From Megascapheus bottae (Eukaryota > Chordata > Mammalia > Rodentia > Geomyidae), in assembly GCA_024803745.1 (NCBI GenBank), contig JANJXV010000043.1:459001-523000 (forward strand): 64,000 bases of DNA, given 5' to 3'. Every line of letters begins with the position of its first letter. The first letter of the stretch is position 1. A program made the translations under genes and the position numbers. The notes under the pieces were generated by a model, which did no database searches, had not been told where the DNA came from, and saw nothing but the letters and a program-made list of their open reading frames with translations. Shown piece after piece: positions 1 to 10,500 of the stretch.

Positions 1-3000
1 ATTGCTCTCTCTGGTAAGATCTGTTCTTTGTTAATGTGGTCTTTTATTCTTCCACAAGCAACTTCTATCTATCTGATTTACTTCCTGGAGGACTTTTCAA
101 GTGTAATGGATAATGGATTTTTGCGTTGAACTTCCTAAGGCATTGTTCTATCTACTAAGAACTTTCTTGTCTTAGCAGGATATTGTATTCTTCCTCATGA
201 CACTTCTGTGTATATGCTTTTGTTTCATCGTGGTCTTTTATCCAGTACAACAGAGACTGTATTTCCACTGACATTGCTGTGTCTGCTAAGATTTGTTGTT
301 TGTGAACATGGTCATTTATTCTTCCACAAGCAACTTCAATGTATCTGCTTTTACTTCTTGGAGCACTTTTCCAGTGTAATGGATAATGGATTTTGGTGTT
401 GAAATTCATAAGACATTGTTCTATCTGGTAAGAACTTTGTGTCTAAGTGGGGAATTTTATTCTTCCTCATGCCACTTCAGGGTATCTGGTTTAATTTCTT
501 CCTGGTCTTTGATCCAGTACAAAGGAGACTGTATTTAGACTGACATTACTCTATGTGCTAAGATTTGTTCTGTGTTAACCTGGTCATTTATTCTTATACA
601 AGCAACTTCAGTGTATCTGCCTTTACTTCTTGGAGGACTTTTCAAGTGTAATCTGTAATGGATTTTTGCATTGACCTTCTTATGGCATTGTTGTATCTGC
701 TAGAACTTTTTTTCCAAATGGGGTATTGTATTCTTGCTCATGCAAATGCAGTGTATCTGCTTTTATTTTATCGTGGTTTTTGATCCAGTACAAAGGAGAC
801 TGTACTTACACTGTATCTACTAACATTTGTTTTGTGTTAACATTGTCATTTATTCTTCCACAAGTAATTTCTATGTATCTGCTTTTACTTTTGGAGGACT
901 TGTCCAGTTTAGTAGATAATGGAATTTCCGTTGAACTTCCTTCGGCATTGTTCTATCTTCTAAGAACTTTTTTGTCTAAGCGGGGTATTGTATTCTTCCT
1001 CATGCCACTTCAGTGTATATGCTTTTGTTTCATCGTGGTCTTTAATCCAGTACAACAGAGACTATATTTCCACTGACATTGCCCTATCTGCTAAGATATT
1101 TTCTGTGTAAACCTGGTCATTTATTCTTCCACAAGCAAATTCAATGTTCCTGCTTTTACTTCTTGGAGGAATTTTCAAGTGTAATGCATAATGGATTTTT
1201 GCTTTGAACATCCCACGAGATTGTTCTTTCTGTTAAGAACTTATTTTCTAAGTGGGGTATTTTATTCTTCCCCATGCCACTTCAGTGCATCTGGTTCATT
1301 TCATTTTTGTCGAATGGGGTATTTTATTCTTCCTCCTGCAATATCTGTGTATCTGCTTTTATATCATCGTGGTGCTTCATCCAGTACAACGCAGACCATA
1401 CTTACACCGAAATTGCTCTAACTGCTAAGATTGTTTCAGTCTAAACGTGGTCATTTATTCTTCCACATGCAATTCCCTCAGCCTTCTTCTATCTGCTAAG
1501 AACGGTTTTGTCTAAGTGAGTATTTTATTCTTCCTCCTGCAACTTCAGTGTAACTTCTTTTTTTTCAGCATGGTGCTTGTTCCAGGGCAAGGGAGACTAA
1601 ACTACCACTGACATTGCTCTCTTTACTAAGATTTGTTCTGTGTAAATGTGGTCATTTATTCGACCACAAGCATCTTCAATGTATCTGGTTTTACTTCTTG
1701 GAGGATTTCATCCAGTGTAATGGATACTGGATTTTGCAGTTGAACTTCCTATGGCATTGCTCTTTCTGCTGAGAAACTTCTTGTCTAAACGGTTTATTTT
1801 ATTCCTCCTTGTTCAATTTCAATATACCTGCTTTTATTTCGTCATGGTCTCTGAGAAAGTAGAATGCAGGCTGTACTCCCATCGACATTGCTCTATCTGC
1901 TAATATTTGTTCCGTTAACATGGTCGTTAATTCTTCCACAAGCAACTTCAAAGTATCTCTTTGACTTCTTTTGGAGGATGTCATCCAGTGCAATGGGTAC
2001 TAGAGTTTGCCTTGAAATTCCTACACCATTGTTCTATCTGCTATGATCTTTTTCGTCTAAGCAGGGTATTTTATTCTTCCTCCTGCACCTTCAGTGTATC
2101 TGCTTTTATTTCAGCGTGGTGTTTCATCCAGTACCACGGAGACTGAACTACGACTGACATTGCTCTATCTACTAAGTTTTGTACTGTATAAACCGGGTCA
2201 TTTATTTTACTACAAGCCAGTTCAATGTATTTGGTTTTGCTGCTTGGAGGTTTTCATCCAGTGTAATAGGTACTGGATTTTGCCATTGAACTTCCTACGG
2301 AATTGCTCTTTCTGCAAAGAAACTTCTTATCTAAGGGGTGTACTTTATTATTCCTCATTCAACCTCAGTGCAGCTACTTTTATTTCGTCATGGTCTCTGA
2401 GCAAGGACAATGGAGACTGTACTTCCACCGACATTGCTCTACTTCTAAGAGTTTTTCTGTCGATTATTCTTCCACAAGCTACTTCAATGTATCTGCTTTT
2501 ACTTGTTGGAGGATTTCATCCAGTGTAATGGGTACTGGATTTTGCCTTCCAATTCCTATAGCATTGTTCTATCTGCTGTGATCTTTTTTGTCTACCCGGC
2601 GTATTTTACTCTTCCTCCTGCAACTTTAGTTTACCTTCTTTTCTTTCATCATGGTCTTTGATCCAGTACAACGGAGACTGTACTTCCACTGACATTGCTC
2701 TCTCTGCTAAGATTTGTTCTGTACAAACGTGATCAATTATTCTACCACAAGCACCTTCAATGTATCTACTTTGCCTATTTGCAATATTGCATCCAGTGTA
2801 ATGGATACTGGATTTTTTGCGTTGAACTTTCCTAAGCCTTGTTCTATGTGCTAAGATCTTTTTTGTCTAAGCGGGGTATTTTATTCTTCCTTCTGCATCT
2901 TCAATGCATCTGCTTTTATTTCATCGTGGTGCATGATCTAGTACAACGGAGACTGAACTACCACTGACATTGCTCTATCTACTAAGATTTTTTCTGTCTA

Positions 3001-5279
3001 ATTGCGCTCACTTATCCTTCCACATGCAAATTCAATGTATCTGCTTTTACTTCTTGGAGGATTTCATCCAGTGTAATGGATACTGGATTTTTGCTTTGAA
3101 CTTCCCTCAGCCTTCTTCTATCTCTAAGAACGGTTTTGTCTAAGCGGGGTATTTTATTCTTCCTCCTCAACTTCACTGTATCTGCTTTTATTTCATCTTG
3201 GTGCCTCATCCAGTACAACGGAGACAGAACTACCACTGGCATTGCTCTCTCTACTAAGATTTATTCTGTGCAAAGGTGATCAATTATTCTTCCACAAGCA
3301 CCTTCAATGTATCTGCTTTTACTATTTGCAAAGTTTCATCCAATGTAATGGATACTGGATTTTGCTTTGAAATTCCTACTGCATTGTTCTATCTGCTATG
3401 AACTTTTTTGTCTCTGCGGGGTACTATAAATTTCATCATACAACTTTTGTGTACCTGCTTTTCTTTCATCGTGGTCCTTGGTACAGTACAACGGAGACTA
3501 TACTTTCACCGACATTTCTCCAGCTGTCTAATATTTGTTCTGTTAAACGTGATCATTCATTCTTCCACAAGCAACTACAATGTATCTGGTTTTACTTCTT
3601 GGAGGTTTTCTTCCAGTGTAATGGATACTGGATTTTGCCATAGAACTTCCTACACCATTGCTCTTTCTTGCCTAAGCGGGGTACTTTATTTTTCCTCATT
3701 AAACTTCAGTGTGCCTGCTTTTATTCCATCGTGTCTCTGAGCAAGTACAATGGAGACTTTACTTCCACCACATTGCTCTATCTGCTAAGATTTGTTCGGT
3801 TAACGTGGTCGTTTATTTTTCCACAATCAACTTCAATGTATCTGCATTTACTTCTTGGAGGATTTCATCCAGTGTAATGGATACTGGATCTTTGCGTTGA
3901 GCTTCCCGCATCCTTGTTCTATCTGCTAAAAGCTATTTTTTTCTAATGGTGGTATTTTAAATTTCCTCATGCAACTTTAGTGTACCAGCTTTTCTTTCAT
4001 CGTGGTATTTGATCCAGTCCAACGGAGACTGTACTTCCACTCATATTGCTCTCTCTGTTCTGTGCAAACGTGATCAATTATTCTTGCACAAGCACCTTCA
4101 ATGTATCTTCTGTTACATTTTGCAATATTTCATCCTGTGTAATGGGTACTGCATTTTGCTTTGAAATTCCAGTGGCATTGTTCTGTCTCCTATGATCTCT
4201 TTTACTATGTGGGGTATTATAAATTTCCTCATTTACCTTTTGGGTACCTGCTTTTCTTTCATCATGGTCCTTGATATAATACAACAAAGATTGTACTTCC
4301 ACCAACATTGTTCTATCTGCTAAGATTTGTTTGGTTAACGTGGTCGTTTATTCTTCCACAAGTAACTTCAATGTATATGCATTTACTTCTTGAAGGGTGG
4401 TGTTTCATTTTTACAACGGAGACTGAACTACCATTGACATTGCTCTATCTACTAAGATTTGTTCTTTGTAAAAGTGGGCATTTCTTCTACCACAAGCAAC
4501 TTCAACGTATCTAGTTTTACTTCTTGGAGGTTTTCATCCAGTGTAATGCATATTGGATTTTGCCCTTGAACTTCCTACACCATTGCTCTTTCTGCTAAGA
4601 ACCTTCCTGTCTAAGAGGGGTATTTTATTCTTACTTGTTCAACTTCTTTGTACCTGCTTTTATTTTGTTGTCGTCTCTGAGCAAGTACAACGGAGACTGT
4701 ACTTTGGCCGACATTCCTCCATCTGCTAAGAGTTGTTCGGTTAACGTGGTCTTTTATTTTCCACTGCTAACTCCAATGTATCTGCTTTTACTTCTTGGAG
4801 GATTTCATCCAGTATAATGGGTACTGGATTTTGCCTTGAAATTCCTACAGCATTGTTCTATCTGCTATGATCTTTTCTGTCTACCCAGAGTATTTTATTC
4901 CTCCTGCTGCAACTTCAGTGTACCTGCTTTTATTTCAGCCTGGTGCTTCAACCAGTAATATGGAGACTGAACTACCAGTGACATTGCTCTATCTACTAAA
5001 ATTTGTACAGTGTAATCGTGGTCGTTTCTTCTACCACAAGAAACTTCAACGTATCTGGTTTTACTTCTTAGAGGTTTTCATCCAGTGTAATGGATACTGG
5101 CTTTTGCTGTTGAACTTCCTATGGCATTGCTCTTTCTGCTAAAAACCTTCTTGTCTAAGGGGGGTATTTTATTCTTCCTCATTCAACTTCAGTGTACCCT
5201 CTTTTATTTCATCGTGGTCTCTGAGCAACTACAAAGGAGCCTGTACTTCCACTGACATTGCTCTATCTCCAAAGAGTTG
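1..5279 (-). repeat. Dimeric satellite array, block 1 (minus orientation)
   Basis: This block is a tandem array of the 274-bp dimer, read on the minus strand. On the plus strand each unit shows tgcttttatttcatcgtgg followed about 60 bp later by the gacattgctctatctgctaag block. Copies differ by many point changes and small indels. The first 1.2 kb carries a variant with gacttttcaagtgtaatgg in place of the more common gatttcatccagtgtaatgg. The diagnostic ctctgagcaa half recurs near 1850, 2396, 3734, 4675 and 5219, with some spacings of about 545 bp, or two dimers. Every unit has stop codons in all frames, and the unit length is not a multiple of three, so I call no gene here. The block runs off the left edge of the window. 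Confidence 0.93.
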
Positions 5280-5312
5280 CTCTATCTGCCAAAGCAATAT
5301 CGGTGGGAGTTC
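5243..5312. other. Head-to-head orientation switch of the satellite
   Basis: Minus-oriented units end and plus-oriented units begin here. The arms are inverted copies of the same part of the unit: gtacttccactgacattg on the left pairs with caatatcggtgggagtt on the right, across a spacer of about 30 bp. The spacer carries a near-duplicate: ctctatctccaaag at 5261 and ctctatctgccaaag at 5280. The junction is therefore a short imperfect palindrome with a local templated repeat. Confidence 0.85.
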
Positions 5313-5814
5313 AGTCTCCGTTGTACTGGATCAAGCACCACGATGAAATAAAAGCAGATACAGTGACCTTGCAGGAGTAAGAATAAAATACCCCAGTTCT
5401 ACAAAAAAGTTCTTAGCAGATAGAACAAGGCCGAGGGAAGTTTATCGCAAAAATAGAGTATCTATTACACTGGATGAAATCCTCCAAGATGTAAATGCAG
5501 ATACATTGAAGTTGCATGTTTAAGAATAAATGACTACATACAGACATAACAAATCTTAGCAGTTAGAGCAATGTTGGTGGAAGTACAGTCTCCATTGTAC
5601 TGGATCAAAGACCACGACAAGAGAAAAGCAGGTACACTAAAGTTGCATGAGGTAATTTAAATTACCTCCCTTAGACAAAAAATTTTGGCAGATAGAACAA
5701 GGACGAGAGAAGTTCAAAGCAAAAATCCAGAATCCATTACACTGGATGAAATCCTCCAAAAGTAAAGGCAGATACATGGAAGTTGCTTGTGGAAGAATAA
5801 ACGACCACGTTAAC
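5291..5814 (+). repeat. Dimeric satellite array, block 2 start (plus orientation)
   Basis: About two dimers of the satellite are now in plus orientation, showing agtaaaagcagatac followed by gttgcttgtggaagaataa. The block ends in the middle of a B half at gttaac, where provirus 1 has inserted. The monomer continues without loss on the far side of the provirus at 9854. Confidence 0.92.
5809..5814. repeat. Left 6-bp target-site duplication of provirus 1
   Basis: gttaac directly abuts the LTR end and recurs at 9854-9859. A 6-bp duplication is typical of class II endogenous retroviruses. gttaac is also the normal satellite sequence at this place in the variant that reads cacgttaaccgaac. Confidence 0.9.
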
Positions 5815-6190
5815 TGTGCGATCCCCTCGGCCGGCAAGGAAAAACTGCAACAAACAGGACTTCTTCTCAAGCAACGTTTTATTCAGCAAGCTTGCAGTTT
5901 CTCTCTCCTCCCGTCTCTTGTTTCTTCCCCGTTTCTCCTCCCACTTCCTCTTAACCTTGCCTTATAAGGCTCTCTTAACCAATCAGTTTTGCTTCCTCTT
6001 ATAAGCAAGCCAATCATACAGTGCAGTTTGGGCAGACCCTAGTATGGCGGCAGGCAGACTTCCGATCACGCAGGACGAGCGTGACTAGGCATTCTATTTC
6101 CTTAACTTCATGGATCAACAGATACAAAATAACAAGGCAAATAGCGGAAATCGGCGCCATCTTGTAATGGCGATTTTCTGGCTACCTACA
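5815..6190 (-). repeat. Provirus 1 3' LTR
   Basis: About 376 bp, ending tg...ca on the plus strand and matching the other LTR at 9473-9853 over its whole length. On the minus strand it contains an AATAAA signal (plus-strand tttatt near 5878) and TATA-like ttataagg motifs near 5963. It is adjacent to the polypurine tract at 6191, which marks it as the 3' copy. Confidence 0.93.
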
Positions 6191-6204
6191 TCTCCCCCTT
6201 TTTT
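6191..6204 (-). other. Provirus 1 polypurine tract
   Basis: On the minus strand the sequence AAAAAAGGGGGAGA lies immediately before the 3' LTR. This is the expected position and composition of the plus-strand DNA primer of a retrovirus. The following 190 bp up to env (6205-6398) is untranslated and shows nothing else I recognise. Confidence 0.85.
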
Positions 6205-6398
6205 GTTTGTTTGTAGTAGGAAGGGCACGAGGCCTGCAGAACCTCCTGTCATTCCCACCACAGTAGCAAGGTACCATGCCTGTCTTAGGTTGGGGAGATG
6301 CCTCTTGATCCTTACCCATCATGGACACAAGATACTCGAACATCGTGGTCTGTCTTAGGTTGGTATCAAGACCAATCTCCTCTCTTACCTGTCTTTGA

Positions 6399-8075
6399 CT
6401 ACTGGTCCAGGATGCTTAACCATACCTGGGGGGGTTGTTCCATAGTGATAGCCATTAATGCCTGTTTTATTATCAGTTGATCGCGCTTCCTCTGCCTCAG
6501 TATTTGTCTGCGTAATGCAAACACAATCCAACACAAAATGCCTAGACCCACGCTCAACAATACAATTAAACACACATCCTGCCCATTCCTTAATCCAATT
6601 AAAAAAGCTGGAAACCCAATTGACAAAATCTTCCACAGTGGCAATATTCACCCACGTGGTATTAACAATCATAATTTCGTAGCGCAACTGAATGGTAAGA
6701 TTTTCAAATTCCAAAGACCAGGATTTCGTCAACATTTTCCCTAACCTTCTAGACAAATTGCAGCATGAGAAAAATTATCCTAAGTCAAAGAAGTAATACA
6801 CAATCCACTACCCGTACCCACACAAGCAAGCTGAGCATAATGATACATAAGATCCAACTGTTCTTGCAGTAAGTCCACTCTCTGATTTAGCACCATAAAT
6901 CCATGATAAAGGTGATGATTAACTTGTATCTGTGTGTCCATCACTTGAGAAACAGCTTCGGATAGTCTATTTGCGGTCGCAGCAGTCTGAACCGATGTCA
7001 CCAGGGCAGCAGCACTAGCAGCAGCTGTTGCAATCAAAGACGAGATGAAGACAACCAAAGCAGTGACCCCAAGGTCACGCCTCGGTCGCTTTAGTTTCAC
7101 AACTAAGTCCTTTTCTTGCACTTGGACTGGAACAGGAACAAATGTTGCCAATCTCATGAACACAGCAGCATTAAACAGACTAGCATTCCAACATTGGCTC
7201 AAATAACATCGATTTTGTGAACAATTTAAAAAGGAACCATTAACAATATTATAATCAAAAACAAGAAACATAAAAGGAGGCCAAACACAAACAGGACTAG
7301 CATCAAAATTGGCCAGATACTTGCAGGAAGAATTATATCTAACATGATCATTATAAATTGAACCATCCGACATCATACAATTAGAATTTGTACAAGTATA
7401 ATTACAATAACGAATCATCCCATCTTGCAAAAAGGCCAAGGCACTAGCACTACTACAAGCATATTTTCCACAAATTAACTAAACATTAAAGGGATCCTCA
7501 GGATGAGAATAACGACGTAAATGATAGGTAAAATTATAATTACTAACAAAAGTACTATTGGCAAATTTAGCAATAAAAGGGGTAAAAGCAAAACCAGGTT
7601 TTAATCCCACCATTCTGGAACTCTGGCATCCTGTCCACTCCCACAGCCATACCAATTTTGACTTACACTTAGGATACAATAAGGGTACTTTGGCATTCCC
7701 TAAAAACTCCGAATAAGGGGCTAAGGGAGCCAGGGCAGTAAGGCTTACTACACGTTTACCCTGAGAAACATTTTTTGCAAACACTCCTATCTCTTGCTTA
7801 TCCAGCTGTATACAGTCACCATTAGTAGCATTTTGAGATACAACAAAACATAATGTCACCTCCAAATGCACGGCTAAACTATAATTTCCTAACTCCGAAC
7901 TAAAAGAGACATAAGGAAGTTGTAATGAACCATTGGAAGTAAACAAATATGGAAAAACTCTAGAGGTACTAGTCATGGGCATCGGTAATGGGAACGTCTT
8001 CATCACGGCCCATAGTAGACGAGGCTCCACCAGTGGGCAGATTAATGCTATCAGCAATATCTTGTTTATGATCAT
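6399..8075 (-). pseudogene. env: Provirus 1 env (surface and transmembrane glycoprotein), broken
   Basis: Env would be an envelope glycoprotein that is cleaved and membrane-anchored. The start at 8075 overlaps the end of pol by about 107 bp in another frame, as is usual for retroviruses. Residues 1-25 form a hydrophobic signal peptide, followed by a surface domain with several N-x-S/T sites. A furin-like KRPRRD site comes next, then a hydrophobic Ala-rich fusion peptide and a heptad helix (the reading frame at 6780-7439). A Trp-rich membrane-proximal stretch and a membrane span followed by a basic tail lie at 6399-6600. Breaks: an in-frame TAG at 7479-7481 near the middle of the surface domain, a stop at 6780, a frameshift near 6765-6770 and a second frameshift back near 6580-6595. 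No intact product is possible. The family call as betaretroviral-type Env is from domain order and motif style. Confidence 0.85.
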
Positions 8076-9120
8076 CTTCTTGCGCTTTTCTCACCAGTCT
8101 TTCCGGCACCCAAATAGGATCCTGTGAGTCCTGTGGAAACACACAAACTGCTCCTCGTACCCATGAGAGTACGGCGTCTGGCCCATTCCATTGGCCTGTT
8201 AGTATATGTTTCCATTTTACCAATCCTTTATATTGTCCCAAAGTTGGCATAATGTGCCGCTCAGCAGCAGAGTGGCCATGAGTATCCAAATTAAAAAAAT
8301 TAAGGGTAAATAAGGCAAGGGAGAGATGTTCTCTGGGTGTTTTACCAAACCCAATTCCCCCTTTTTGTTTTTGTAAACAAATTTTCAAAGTGCGATGAGC
8401 ACGTTCCACAATGCCTTGTCCCTCAGGATTATAGGGCAGTCCATGAGAGACCTGTACTCCCATGGTTTGACAGAAGATAAAATATTGTTTGCTAGTATAA
8501 GCAGGGCCATTATCTGTTTTTATAAGATAAGGCATGCCCAAGGAAGCCCAGGCTTCCAAGCAATAAGTAATTACATGATAAGTTGTCTCTCCCCCCAAAG
8601 GGGTAGCACGAATACTTCCTGAACATGTATCAACTGAAACATGTAAATATTTTAACTTTCCAAATTCTGTAACATGAGTAACATCCATTTGCCAAATTTT
8701 AAGCGGAAGTAAACCGCGGGGATTGACACCTAATGGCACAACTGGAAGATGGGTAACACACTTAGGGCAATTTAATATAATTTGCCTGGCAACTTGCTGA
8801 GACAATTTAAACCGAGATTTCAGGGTGTGAGCATTAACATGAAATTGACTATGAAATTCTTGGGCCTGCACTTCTGGGGTAAGAACAACAAAGGCCATTT
8901 GCATACGTGAACACTTATCCACTAGGTCGTTGCCTAGGCTTAGGGGACCAGGTAAACCTGTGTGGGCACGTATATGCAATGGAAAAAAGGGGGCTTTGCG
9001 AGCACAAATTAATTCCTGCAATTGCATAAACAAGTTACATACAGTGCTACTTTTACTTATGGGTTCTGCAGCTTCTAAAAACTGCAAAGCATTAACTACA
9101 TATGCAGAATCAGAAATAAT
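7969..9120 (-). CDS. pol: Provirus 1 pol remnant: RNase H tail plus complete integrase
   Basis: The open frame from Met at 9087 gives 372 residues. RNase H homology begins just upstream, with SDSAYVV near 9095-9115. Residues 36-58 are the end of RNase H, including H42 and D54 in the HTGLPGPLSLGND region. The integrase zinc domain has its His pair within residues 79-87 and its CPKC pair at 107-110. The catalytic core has D135, D192 and E228, with exactly 35 residues between the last two, so the D,D-35-E triad is intact. The C-terminal domain carries WNGPDAVL and a WVPERLVRKA segment typical of class II integrases. The frame ends at 7969, inside the env start. It is open but lacks the upstream pol domains and a normal way of being expressed, so protein production is doubtful. 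Confidence 0.88.
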   Translation of the reverse strand: MISDSAYVVNALQFLEAAEPISKSSTVCNLFMQLQELICARKAPFFPLHIRAHTGLPGPLSLGNDLVDKCSRMQMAFVVLTPEVQAQEFHSQFHVNAHTLKSRFKLSQQVARQIILNCPKCVTHLPVVPLGVNPRGLLPLKIWQMDVTHVTEFGKLKYLHVSVDTCSGSIRATPLGGETTYHVITYCLEAWASLGMPYLIKTDNGPAYTSKQYFIFCQTMGVQVSHGLPYNPEGQGIVERAHRTLKICLQKQKGGIGFGKTPREHLSLALFTLNFFNLDTHGHSAAERHIMPTLGQYKGLVKWKHILTGQWNGPDAVLSWVRGAVCVFPQDSQDPIWVPERLVRKAQEDDHKQDIADSINLPTGGASSTMGRDEDVPITDAHD

Positions 9121-9350
9121 ATTAAAAGGAAAGGAACAATTTTTAAATACAAATCTGCTGCGGCGTCTAAGTCTTTCCCTAATTTATCCCAAGTAGGCAA
9201 CAACAGATTACCTGACACAGAGAACCAAGGGGCTACCTCCTCCACATTAAGGAGGAAAAGTCTCAAGATACTTTGTTTCACTTTCAAATTCTTAGCGCGC
9301 AGTAGCGCGTCAAGAGCAGTCACTAACTGTGACGATTCTGAGGCTCCCAT
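9096..9350 (-). pseudogene. gag: Provirus 1 gag N-terminus (matrix), truncated by deletion
   Basis: The frame begins with MGASES at 9350, a typical N-myristoylation start, about 100 bp inside the primer site, as expected for gag. About 75 residues look like a retroviral matrix N-terminus, with helical Leu-rich segments and a WDKLGKDLDAAADLYL stretch. Near 9115-9135 the sequence passes directly into RNase H in another frame, so the rest of matrix, capsid, nucleocapsid, protease and reverse transcriptase are deleted. The last few codons of the open frame are out-of-frame pol sequence. Confidence 0.8.
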
Positions 9351-9452
9351 TCCAGAACCCTTCCCGCTCTCTCTTTACCTACAGAAGAGACCAAAATAAA
9401 TTGGTCCCTCTTACCTGGGACTTACCGGTGCACCACCTTGAGTTCTGAAGTC

Positions 9453-9470
9453 TCCCCGTAAGGGCCACCA
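9453..9470 (-). other. Provirus 1 primer binding site, tRNA-Ile type
   Basis: On the minus strand TGGTGGCCCTTACGGGGA lies two bases after the 5' LTR. From memory, the complement of the 3' end of tRNA-Ile(AAT) is TGGTGGCCCGTACGGGGA, which would be 17 of 18 matches. Class II elements more often carry a tRNA-Lys site. Confidence 0.75.
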
Positions 9471-9472
9471 GT

Positions 9473-9853
9473 TGTCGCGATCCCCTCGGCCAGCAAAGAA
9501 AAACTGCAACAAACAGGACTTCTTCTCAAGCAACGTTTTATTCAGCAAGCTTGCAGTTTCTCTCTCCTCCCATCTCTTTCTTGTTTCTTCCCTGTTTCTC
9601 CTCCCACTTCCTCTTAACCTTGCCTTATAAGGCTCTCTTAACCAATCACTTTTGCTTCCTCTTATAAGCAAGCCAATCATATAGCACACTTTGGGCAGAC
9701 CCTAATATGGCGGCAGGCAGACTTCCGATCACGCAGGAGGAGCGTGACTAGGCATTCTATTTCCTTAACTTCACGGATCAACAGATATAAAATAACAAGG
9801 CAAACAGCGGAAATCGGCGCCATCTTGTAATGGCGATTCTCTGGCTACCTACA
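9473..9853 (-). repeat. Provirus 1 5' LTR
   Basis: About 381 bp, matching 5815-6190 with about 15 substitutions and two small indels. It is followed on the minus strand by a 2-base spacer and the primer site, which marks it as the 5' copy. The U3 and R features match those of the 3' copy. Confidence 0.93.
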
Positions 9854-9859
9854 GTTAAC
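9854..9859. repeat. Right 6-bp target-site duplication of provirus 1
   Basis: gttaac follows the LTR end at 9853, is identical to 5809-5814, and continues directly into cgaacaaatcttagcag of the satellite B half. Confidence 0.9.
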
Positions 9860-10306
9860 CGAACAAATCTTAGCAGACAGAGCAATATCGCTGGAAGTAC
9901 AGTCTCCGCTGTACTTGCTCAGAGAGCATGATGAAATAAAAGCAGGTACACTGAAGGTGAATGAGGCAGAATTACATACCCCGCTTAGACAAGATGGTAC
10001 TTAGCAGAAAGAGCAATTCTGTATGAAGTTCAACGAAAAAAATCCAGTATACATTACCCTGGATGAAAACCTCCAAGAAGTAAAACCAGACACCTTGTAG
10101 TTGCTTGTGGTAGAAAAAATGACCACGTTTACACAGAACCAATCTTAGCAGAGAGAGCAATGTTGGTGGAAAGAGAGTCTCCATTGTACTGTATCAAGGA
10201 CCATGATAAAAGAAACGCAGGTACACAAAAGTTGCATCAGGAAATTTATAATACCCTGCTTAGACTAAAAAGATCATAGCACATAGAACAATGCGGCAGG
10301 AATTTC
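9854..10306 (+). repeat. Dimeric satellite array, block 2 continued
   Basis: Plus-oriented satellite between provirus 1 and the first SINE. It contains the diagnostic tacttgctcag A half near 9912, followed by the aaaaccagacac B half, both members of the higher-order repeat. Confidence 0.92.
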
Positions 10307-10500
10307 TTTTTTTGCCAGTCCTGGGTTTGAGCTCAGGGCCTGAGCACTGTCCTTGATCTTTCTCAAGGATAGAGCTCTACCACTTGAGCCTCAGCACCAC
10401 TTCCGGCTTTATTCTATGTATGTGGTACCAAGGAATTGAACCCGGGTCTTCGTGCATGCTAGGCAAGCACTTTAACCACTAGGACAAACTCCCGGCCCCA
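10307..10500 (-). mobile_element. SINE copy 1 (dimeric tRNA-derived, rodent ID-like)
   Basis: This is a 194-bp SINE on the minus strand. Read in its own direction it begins ggggccgggagttt, has A- and B-box-like segments (the B box resembles gggttcaattcc), then a second tRNA-like half containing ggctcaagtggtagagctct and gagctcaaaccc, and a short A-rich tail. It is flanked by the 14-bp duplication gcggcaggaatttc at 10293-10306 and 10501-10514, which is satellite sequence. The family resembles heteromyid SINEs from memory. Confidence 0.9.

Larger units (their letters stand above)
5815..9853 (-). mobile_element. Provirus 1: class II (betaretrovirus-like) endogenous retrovirus, internally deleted
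   Basis: This is a complete two-LTR provirus on the minus strand, about 4.0 kb long. Read in its own direction it has a 5' LTR (9473-9853), a primer site (9453-9470), the gag N-terminus (9096-9350), RNase H tail plus integrase (7969 to about 9120), env (6399-8075, broken), a polypurine tract (6191-6204) and a 3' LTR (5815-6190). The 6-bp target duplication and the style of integrase and env place it in class II. By eye the LTRs differ at about 15 positions plus two small indels, roughly 4 percent, so the insertion is moderately old. Most of gag, all of the protease and the whole reverse transcriptase are missing. It cannot replicate by itself. Confidence 0.93.

Noticed and set aside
6399..8075. 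A co-opted, functional env gene
   Set aside because: Two stops and two frameshifts break the frame, and the LTRs are only moderately diverged, so there is no sign of preserved coding function.
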